The position numbers and the translations under genes are program-made. From Planctomycetota bacterium (lineage in GTDB: Bacteria; Planctomycetota; Brocadiia; SM23-32), in assembly GCA_030604585.1 (NCBI GenBank), contig JAUVVP010000026.1, positions 1 through 10,827 of the forward strand: a stretch of DNA of 10,827 nucleotides. Direction: 5' to 3'. Below the pieces are notes generated by a model. That model worked only from the letters and a program-made list of their open reading frames with translations. It did not search any database and was not told where the DNA came from. This document shows positions 5,705 to 10,827 of the stretch, piece after piece (positions within the stretch are counted from its first letter, which is position 1; the number at the start of each line of letters is the position of its first letter).

Positions 5705-7789
5705 CTATTCGGCATCCTCTGCGTCGGGGGGCTGCTCTTCCTCGGGCGGCTCCCGGGCCTCCAGGCTCAGGCCGGCCATGTGGTGGGTCTTCACCGCGAT
5801 GTAGATGCAGACGAACAGGCCGCCGAACAGTATGGCCGCCGCCACCGCCCCCATGGCCGCCGGCGCGACCAGATCGCCCACACTCTTGAACTGGTCGGGG
5901 TCGGCGTACCTGCGCAGATAGGCAAGGAATGCAGCAAAGAGCACTCCCGTGGCGGCCACGGCTCCCACGGCGTGGTAGTTGCGCGACAGCAGCAGCGCCA
6001 CGCACAGTATGAGCAGGAACCAGCCCCAGCCCGCGATGGTCACCGAGTGGGTCAGGACCTCGTCGTAGTTGCCGTAGGTCTGCGCGATGTCGCTGAGGAA
6101 CTGGCTGCCGAGCAGGAAGATCAGGATGGCCGGCGTGACCACCTTGATGAAGGCGTCGAACCAGTTGTGCACCTTGATCTCGCTGTGTTCGTTGATGTAG
6201 TCCTTCAGCTCGTTCAGGTCGAAGAAATAGCCGACGGCGATGCACTCCAGCAGGCCGACCAGCGCCAGCCCGTAGTCGCTCGTCCAGCGGTTCACGATCT
6301 CCAGCCACATCATGCCGCCACGCGTGCAGAACAGCAGGCTCCCGACGAATCCCAGCCCGCAGAACGCCGCGCTCAGCTTCGCACGGGACGCGCGCGGGAA
6401 CCGGTCGCGGAAGCCCGTCACCACGCCCTCCACGATGCTGAAGGCGCTGTCTATGCCGAGCGAGATGAGGCAGACGAAGAACAGGAACGACAGTATGGCA
6501 TTGGCCCACATCCCTATGGGCATCGTGGCCAGGGCGATCGGATAGGTCATGAAGACCAGGCCGCCGCCGCCGGTCACCACGTCCTTGACGTCCTGCCCGT
6601 GGACGTGCGCCAGATAGCCCAGGACGCTGAAGACCGCCAGCCCGGCAAAGAAGCTGGTCGCGCAGTTGCCGAAACTGGTTATCAGGGCGCTGTTGGTCAC
6701 GTCGCTCTCGGGCGGCATGTAGCTGGCGTAGGCGATCAGTACCCCGAAGCCGAGGCTGAGGCTGAAGAATATCTGCCCGTAGGCGGCGAGCCAGACGCCC
6801 GGGTCCCTCAGCATCTCCCAGTTCGGCTTCAGGTAGTAGATGATGCCGGTCGTGGAGCCCGGCAGGGTCAGCCCCCGTATCAGCACGATCAGCAGCAGGA
6901 TGATGGGCAGGGGGACGGTGATCATGACCACCTTGCCGACGCTGCGCACACCCCGGAAGATAATCAGGAAGATGAGCAGCCACGTGGCGAACGCGCCGAC
7001 GGCCAGGTTCGGCGTGATGCGGAACATCTCGCGGACGTAGGACGGGCGTGCCGCCGCCGGCGGGGGCGCGCGTCCTTCCGCGACCTCCTGCTCGTAGGCG
7101 TGCGCGGCCCGCCAGTAGTCCTCCCGGTATCGGCCGAGGCAGACCTCGGTGAAGTAGTTGGCGACGTTCTGGCTCAGGGACACGTACTCGGTGCGCCCCT
7201 CGACGGGCTTGCTCTGCTGTTCCGCCTTCTTCCTGGCCAGCTCCGCGTCGGTCCAGACGGGCAGGCGCTCCTCGAGGGGACGGCGCTCCTGCACCTTCTG
7301 GAGTCGCTCCTTCTGGGCGGCGTCGCGCGCGGGCATGTAGACCTTCACCCGCGATCGGGGCACCTCCCTGACCGTGGGCGCGCCGTCTTCCCTTTGCACG
7401 ATGTGCATCGGCGCGGGGCGGTTCCACGCGATGGTCCAGGAGGCCACCGCATAGTGCCAGGCCCAGGCCATCACCACCACGTAGTAGAACGTGATGGACG
7501 TGCCGACCAGGAGGGCGAACCAGCCCACCCAGCGGAACTTGCTGGTCACGGCCGCCAGCGCCTGCGGCGCACCGCCCTGGAACTTCTGCCCCAGCGCGTA
7601 CTCGACGATCATCAGCGGTATGCCCGCGGTTATCAGCGCGACGAAGTACGGGATGAAGAACGCCCCGCCGCCGTTCTGGAAGGCAACCGCCGGGAAGCGC
7701 CACAGGTTGCCCAGGCCGACCGCGCTGCCGACGGCGGCCATGATGAACGCCGTGCGATTGGTCCATCGTTCTCTGGGCTGGTCTGCCAT
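5705..7789 (-). CDS. Sodium-dependent neurotransmitter-symporter family (NSS/SLC6) transporter
   Basis: A 694-aa polytopic inner-membrane protein, probably Na+-coupled amino acid uptake. TM1 carries GSAVGLGNLWRFP (21-33), with the usual Na+ ligands Ala23 and Asn28 and gating Arg31. Gly25 replaces the Asp of monoamine carriers, which points to an amino acid substrate. QNGGGAFFIPY follows (38-48). TM6 has FFSLSLGFGVLIAYASY (341-357) and TM7 FGNCATSFFAGLAVFSVLGY (373-392). TM8 has LISLGIDSAF with Asp447 and Ser448 at the Na2 site. Residues about 122-262 form a charged loop between TM3 and TM4, far longer than in LeuT (about 510 aa in total) and longer than in animal carriers. An acidic C-tail ends the protein. 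ATG 7789 follows AGGGG at good spacing. It is convergent with DUF192 across the REP cassette. Confidence 0.95.
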   Translation of the reverse strand: MADQPRERWTNRTAFIMAAVGSAVGLGNLWRFPAVAFQNGGGAFFIPYFVALITAGIPLMIVEYALGQKFQGGAPQALAAVTSKFRWVGWFALLVGTSITFYYVVVMAWAWHYAVASWTIAWNRPAPMHIVQREDGAPTVREVPRSRVKVYMPARDAAQKERLQKVQERRPLEERLPVWTDAELARKKAEQQSKPVEGRTEYVSLSQNVANYFTEVCLGRYREDYWRAAHAYEQEVAEGRAPPPAAARPSYVREMFRITPNLAVGAFATWLLIFLIIFRGVRSVGKVVMITVPLPIILLLIVLIRGLTLPGSTTGIIYYLKPNWEMLRDPGVWLAAYGQIFFSLSLGFGVLIAYASYMPPESDVTNSALITSFGNCATSFFAGLAVFSVLGYLAHVHGQDVKDVVTGGGGLVFMTYPIALATMPIGMWANAILSFLFFVCLISLGIDSAFSIVEGVVTGFRDRFPRASRAKLSAAFCGLGFVGSLLFCTRGGMMWLEIVNRWTSDYGLALVGLLECIAVGYFFDLNELKDYINEHSEIKVHNWFDAFIKVVTPAILIFLLGSQFLSDIAQTYGNYDEVLTHSVTIAGWGWFLLILCVALLLSRNYHAVGAVAATGVLFAAFLAYLRRYADPDQFKSVGDLVAPAAMGAVAAAILFGGLFVCIYIAVKTHHMAGLSLEAREPPEEEQPPDAEDAE

Positions 7790-8132
7790 CTCGGGACCCC
7801 TGCCGCACCCAGGGAGAGGAAGCGAAGGGTTGCACCGCCTGTTGGGGCGACATTCTAACGGGGCGGCACGGCGGGCTTCAACGGGAAGGGCCCTGACGGA
7901 ACGACCGGCTCCTGCCAGATAGGCAGGCGGGCGGCCTCCGGTGCCAAATCGGCAGGATCAAGGGCCCAAGCGGTGGGCGAAGGAAGATGGCCAACGTCCT
8001 AAGTTATGTGTAGATAACGTGATACGTATTCAGGGCCACTCCGGCACGCCGGTTGCTCTTACAGAATGACGGACGACAGATTCAACCCTTCAACGGGTGA
8101 CGGACACCCAACACCAGATGGGAGGCAGAACG
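7790..8132. other. Divergent intergenic region between transporter and Hsp20 gene
   Basis: These 343 bp hold no convincing gene. They contain the transporter promoter, a short hairpin CCTGCC-AGATA-GGCAGG (7911-7927), a locally AT-rich patch (about 8000-8030) where the Hsp20 promoter may lie, and a small hairpin GGGTG-ACGGA-CACCC (8095-8109) in the presumed Hsp20 leader. No CIRCE element and no clear heat-shock sigma-32 promoter is visible. Confidence 0.6.
7852..7881 (-). promoter_or_regulatory. Candidate sigma-70 promoter for the NSS transporter
   Basis: On the minus strand TTGAAG (7876-7881), 18 nt, TAGAAT (7852-7857). Predicted start near 7845 with a leader of about 55 nt. Confidence 0.6.
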
Positions 8133-8579
8133 ATGGCCGACATAATCCGCAGAAGGCCTGGCGCGTTGAGCAGGAGATGGGGCTGGCCGTTCGGGCAGCT
8201 CTTTGAGGACTTCGACAGTGGGTGGGGCCGGTTCCCCGAGCACTGGACCGAGGAGCGTTTCCTGCCGGCCATTGACGTGGCCGAGGAGGAGGACGCCCTG
8301 ACGCTCACGGCCGAGGTCCCCGGCATGAGCAGGGACGACCTGGAGGTAACGGTTGACAACGGCGTGCTGACCCTCAGAGGCGAGAAGAAGGCCCAGGAGG
8401 TCAGCCAGGGCGCCGACTACCGCAGGGTCGAGCGCCGGTTCGGGCACTTCGAGCGCCGCATCCGGCTGCCGGACTATGTGGACGCCGAGAAGCTCGAGGC
8501 GTCCTACAAGAACGGCGTGCTGACGCTCCGCATGCCGAAGGCCGAAGCCGCCAGGACCAGGACGATCCAGATCAAGTGA
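8133..8579 (+). CDS. Small heat-shock protein, Hsp20 family
   Basis: A 148-aa ATP-independent holdase that binds unfolding proteins and forms oligomers in the cytoplasm. Residues 1-43 are the variable N-terminal arm, rich in Arg, Trp and Phe. Residues about 44-136 are the alpha-crystallin domain: PAIDVAEEEDALTLTAEVPG (45-64), the DDLEVTVDNGVLTLRGEK block (68-85), the RRFGHFERRIRLP dimer-loop region (101-113), and ASYKNGVLTLRMPK (123-136) with the A-x-x-x-N-G-V-L signature. The C-terminal I-x-I anchor is present as IQI (145-147). The length is typical of class A bacterial sHSPs. ATG 8133 is chosen over an in-frame GTG at 8097 because GGGAGG lies 7 nt before it. A palindromic element starts 3 nt after the stop and may terminate the transcript. 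Confidence 0.96.
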   Translation: MADIIRRRPGALSRRWGWPFGQLFEDFDSGWGRFPEHWTEERFLPAIDVAEEEDALTLTAEVPGMSRDDLEVTVDNGVLTLRGEKKAQEVSQGADYRRVERRFGHFERRIRLPDYVDAEKLEASYKNGVLTLRMPKAEAARTRTIQIK

Positions 8580-8582
8580 AAT

Positions 8583-8666
8583 AATCGGGACAGTCACCAT
8601 TTTCCGTGACGCAAAGCATTGTTCATAAAGAACATGCGATGCGAAAAAAAGGTGACTGTCCCGATT
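8583..8666. mobile_element. 84-bp palindromic MITE-like element with 16-bp perfect terminal inverted repeats
   Basis: AATCGGGACAGTCACC (8583-8598) is the exact reverse complement of GGTGACTGTCCCGATT (8651-8666). Pairing extends inwards with TTTT (8600-8603) against AAAA (8646-8649), and a central GTTC-ATAAA-GAAC hairpin closes the fold, so the whole element can form one long imperfect hairpin. It has no coding capacity. It fills the convergent junction between Hsp20 (stop 8579) and the DUF6785 gene (stop 8670). A T-run follows the right arm, so it could terminate Hsp20 transcription. The GGGACAGTCACC core resembles ends I recall beside RAYT-like transposases in several phyla. That recollection is unverified. 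Confidence 0.8.
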
Positions 8667-8669
8667 TTT

Positions 8670-10610
8670 CTATATCCAGACGCCCGCGCCGGGGACGCCG
8701 CCTCCGGTCAGCAGGCTGGCCAGGCTCCAGGCGCCGTTGAAGAACAGCTCCGTGACGATGAACCCGATGAAGAAGAAACGCCCCTGCCGCAGCAGCCGCC
8801 CGCTGCCGAACTTCAGGAACGAAACCTTCACCAGCCAGCCCAGAAAGAAGGACATCCACATCCGGTCCAGCCCGTAAGAAGCAAAGGCCAGCAGGCCGAC
8901 GGGATGAACGGGCCACCAGTAGAAGCGGGCCCGCATGAACATGACCAGGCCCGTCAGCGCCATCCCGAGCCCGAACGGGACCCAGCGGACCGGGGCCAGT
9001 TGCGTGGGCGTGTGGATCATCTGGTGCGCCAGGTCAAAGGCGCTCCTGGGATTGTCAATCGCCGCCCAGATGTTGCTGTAGTTGAGGGCGCCGCCCGCAT
9101 AGGCCTGGTAGAGGCAGGTCCACGATGCGGCAAGTATGGCCGCCAGCAGCGCAGCCAGAAGCGCCGGCAGCAGCAGCTTGCGGCGCCGCTCGAAGACCTC
9201 GCTTATGCGGAAGCAGTGGATCGCCGCCGGGCCGAGCATAGAGTTGTTGCCGTTGATCATGATCGTGTACTGCATCTGGGCCACGATCGCACCCGTCGGG
9301 GCGAAGACATGGCCGAGGCCGAGGGCGTGCAGCAGGTTCGGCCCCTGCGCCAGCGGCGAGGTGCGGTAGATGCCGCTCTGGGACACCACGCGCGCGTGCA
9401 CGAACTGAATGCAGAACAGCAGGCCCAGCAGCATGGCCGCCGACCATACCTTCATGCCGTACCAGGCAAACCACCCGAGGGCTCCCGCCGAGCAGAGCAG
9501 GAACCCCCAGCAGCTCACGCGGTAACTGACGGGTTCGGCGGAATCGTCCGCGCCTCCCCAGCGGGAGAAGGCGGCCCTGACCACGCCGAGCAGGTGCCGC
9601 CGGGCCATGAACAGGGCCCCGACGGTGAAGGCGATGTAAGCTCCGGGCCTCTGCCAGCGCATCAACTCGCTGAACGTGCCGCCGTAGTGGAGCGACGATC
9701 CGAGCCACGCCGCCGTTTGCAGCTCGAGACGTCCCAGCAGATAGAAGAGCCAGATGCTAAGCGAGACGTCGGCCGGCACCAGGTAGGCGAGGCCGATCGG
9801 CATCCAGTTCATCTCGAAGTTCACGAAGCTCATCTCTTGCAGTGGGGTCTGCTGGAACACGTCCTGCAGGGGCAGCCTGACGTTCCAGCCGGCTTCCGCG
9901 CCGAAGAACAGCGGCAGGGCCCGCGTCAGCCGCAGCAGGGCGGCGGCGGCCAGCCCGAGAAGGAAGGCCCTACTGGAGAAGATACGCGGCAGCAGTTCGC
10001 CCGCGGCGCTCCCTTCCGTGAAGTCGAGGGGCACGCGCGCCAGCGGGAACTGGAGCCGCTCCCGGTCCACCCATTGCTTTCTGAGGATGGCGCAGAGGAA
10101 GAAGGTGGCCAGGTAGAAGAAGGCGATCAGCACGGCCCAGCGGCTGATCGGCGTGAGCCAATGCCGCCAGGGCAGGCGGCCTTCGCCCCCGCGCCAGCCC
10201 TCGTAGAACTGCTTGGCCACCACGGACCGGGGGTCCTTGCTCAGCACCAGCGTCTCGGGAACCGCCGCCAGCGCCGTGTCCTTCCACACTATGTCCGCCC
10301 GGCGGGCAAGATACGGCGGGGCCGCCAGCACCGGGAACCAGAAGCGCATCAGGTTAGAAGGGACGGCGCAGCCCACGATCAGCATGCACCATATCAGCAT
10401 CAGCTCCGCACGCCTGAGGGCGGAGCGCTTCCTGACCAGCTTGACCGCCCCGTTGAGCCCGACGGCGAAGACCCCCAGCAGGAAGCCGGCGGCCGCCGGG
10501 AAATGGCTCTGCGTGTTCCAACCGTAGTTCTTGTAGAACGACGTGTAGGGGTCGAGCAGGCCCACGGCGATGACCGCCAGCAGGCCGAGGATGAAAGCTC
10601 GCCAGCTCAT
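8670..10610 (-). CDS. DUF6785-type polytopic membrane protein (putative transporter)
   Basis: A 646-aa, very hydrophobic inner-membrane protein with roughly a dozen candidate membrane segments, including about 6-20, 40-57, 70-95, 157-175, 214-236, 285-300, 322-345, 365-405, 480-505, 545-560, 568-595 and 611-635. Features I associate with DUF6785/DUF6784 proteins are NTQSHFP (32-38), LTPISRWAV (152-160), RKQWVDRERLQFPL (177-190), HARVVSQSGIYRTSP (405-419), and WWPVHPVGLLAFASYG (565-580). The family is distantly reminiscent of oligopeptide (OPT) transporters, but no substrate is known. ATG 10610 fits the expected N-terminus, although no clear Shine-Dalgarno precedes it. The stop lies 3 bp from the 84-bp palindromic element. 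The protein stands alone in its transcription unit here, or it follows a gene entering from the right edge. Confidence 0.8.
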   Translation of the reverse strand: MSWRAFILGLLAVIAVGLLDPYTSFYKNYGWNTQSHFPAAAGFLLGVFAVGLNGAVKLVRKRSALRRAELMLIWCMLIVGCAVPSNLMRFWFPVLAAPPYLARRADIVWKDTALAAVPETLVLSKDPRSVVAKQFYEGWRGGEGRLPWRHWLTPISRWAVLIAFFYLATFFLCAILRKQWVDRERLQFPLARVPLDFTEGSAAGELLPRIFSSRAFLLGLAAAALLRLTRALPLFFGAEAGWNVRLPLQDVFQQTPLQEMSFVNFEMNWMPIGLAYLVPADVSLSIWLFYLLGRLELQTAAWLGSSLHYGGTFSELMRWQRPGAYIAFTVGALFMARRHLLGVVRAAFSRWGGADDSAEPVSYRVSCWGFLLCSAGALGWFAWYGMKVWSAAMLLGLLFCIQFVHARVVSQSGIYRTSPLAQGPNLLHALGLGHVFAPTGAIVAQMQYTIMINGNNSMLGPAAIHCFRISEVFERRRKLLLPALLAALLAAILAASWTCLYQAYAGGALNYSNIWAAIDNPRSAFDLAHQMIHTPTQLAPVRWVPFGLGMALTGLVMFMRARFYWWPVHPVGLLAFASYGLDRMWMSFFLGWLVKVSFLKFGSGRLLRQGRFFFIGFIVTELFFNGAWSLASLLTGGGVPGAGVWI

Positions 10611-10615
10611 AGAAC

Positions 10616-10664
10616 GTTAGGTGTTAGTTGCTCGTTGTTAGTTGTTAGTTGCGCGTTGCTGCGT
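10616..10664 (-). repeat. Degenerate heptanucleotide tandem repeat upstream of the DUF6785 gene
   Basis: Seven consecutive 7-mers in plus orientation: GTTAGGT, GTTAGTT, GCTCGTT, GTTAGTT, GTTAGTT, GCGCGTT, GCTGCGT. GTTAGTTG recurs exactly at 10623, 10637 and 10644. The array begins 6 bp before the ATG at 10610 and therefore occupies the leader or promoter of that gene. Confidence 0.7.
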
Positions 10665-10711
10665 GCTATGGCTGAATGCGGCCGCCCGCTGCGTCGCGAA
10701 AAACGAGCAAC
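10627..10711. repeat. Long-spaced 10-bp inverted repeat
   Basis: GTTGCTCGTT (10627-10636) and AACGAGCAAC (10702-10711) are exact reverse complements about 65 bp apart. The left arm lies inside the heptamer array. The significance is unclear. Confidence 0.5.
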
Positions 10712-10717
10712 GCTTGC

Positions 10718-10746
10718 CCGCCTCCGCCAGGGGCGGATGAATCTGG
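10718..10746. terminator. Possible hairpin terminator or small palindrome after the right-edge gene
   Basis: CCGCCAG (near 10723-10729) pairs with CTGGCGG (near 10742-10748) across a 12-nt loop, just downstream (minus direction) of the stop at 10764. No T-run follows, so intrinsic termination is doubtful. The rest of 10611-10763 holds the heptamer repeat and no gene. Confidence 0.35.
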
Positions 10747-10763
10747 CGGGAGCAACGGGGCTC

Positions 10764-10827
10764 TCAAAAGCCGGGGACGCTGCCGGCCGTCACGGTTCTC
10801 ACGAGGGCCGAGATGCCGCTCAGGAAC
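10764..10827 (-). CDS. Possible C-terminal end of an unidentified minus-strand gene (partial)
   Basis: Read from the right edge on the minus strand, one frame gives FLSGISALVRTVTAGSVPGF and then TGA (10764-10766). The stretch is protein-like and the strand agrees with its neighbour, but 20 codons are too few to identify a family or prove coding. It would lie about 150 bp upstream of the DUF6785 gene. Confidence 0.35.
   Translation of the reverse strand, partial: FLSGISALVRTVTAGSVPGF

Noticed and set aside
5082..7853. A 923-codon minus-strand open frame spanning the transporter and transposase
   Set aside because: Its first roughly 740 codons are an Arg/Gly/Pro-rich out-of-frame reading of the transporter gene. 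Only the last 148 codons, from ATG 5528, are the RAYT.
5780..7858. A 692-codon plus-strand open frame opposite the transporter
   Set aside because: It is an antisense shadow caused by high GC. The minus strand encodes an unmistakable NSS transporter over the same span.
8053..8132. RNA thermometer (ROSE-like) in the Hsp20 leader
   Set aside because: A small hairpin exists at 8095-8109, but I found no stem that pairs with the GGGAGG Shine-Dalgarno, so there is no support for temperature-controlled sequestration.
7940..8132. Heat-shock promoter or CIRCE operator before Hsp20
   Set aside because: No TTAGCACTC-N9-GAGTGCTAA repeat and no convincing CTTGAA/CCCCAT boxes were found. The AT-rich patch alone is too weak to call.

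Overview
This is a high-GC bacterial window of ordinary housekeeping and transport genes. The genes are separated by unusually structured intergenic DNA. No 16S rRNA or lineage marker is present. Three features suggest an uncultured Planctomycetota-, Lentisphaerae- or Armatimonadota-like bacterium: high GC, the DUF6785-type membrane protein, and a two-domain glycosyltransferase next to a second GT4. This placement is an inference and is weak.

Layout. Positions 1-4013 (minus strand) hold glucose-6-phosphate isomerase (pgi), then a 768-aa glycosyltransferase fused to an alpha/alpha-barrel-like domain, then the first 46 codons of a second, related glycosyltransferase that leaves the window. A near-consensus promoter overlaps the pgi stop codon and should drive the glycosyltransferase pair. 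Positions 4014-4263 are a divergent promoter region. A membrane-anchored DUF192 protein follows on the plus strand (4264-4863).

Positions 4823-5700 are the most interesting part. They hold a REP/RAYT cassette: a REP-associated tyrosine transposase gene of the Y1/HUH family on the minus strand, flanked by GTAG-type extragenic palindromes whose 9-bp stems show compensated base changes. The transposase is broken by one in-frame TAG. The coding frame continues for 32 recognisable codons beyond it. The last codons and the stop of the DUF192 gene lie inside the left palindromes.

Positions 5705-7789 (minus) encode an SLC6-like sodium-dependent transporter with a complete chloride-site signature and a long extracellular insertion. 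A 343-bp divergent spacer separates it from a plus-strand Hsp20 chaperone (8133-8579). An 84-bp near-perfect palindromic, MITE-like element (8583-8666) lies in the next convergent junction. It abuts the stop of a 646-aa DUF6785-type polytopic membrane protein (8670-10610, minus). Upstream of that gene is a degenerate heptanucleotide tandem repeat. The window ends with what may be the last 20 codons of another minus-strand gene.

Both convergent gene junctions in the window are filled by palindromic mobile elements touching the flanking stop codons. This fits insertion into, and possibly use as, transcription-termination sites.
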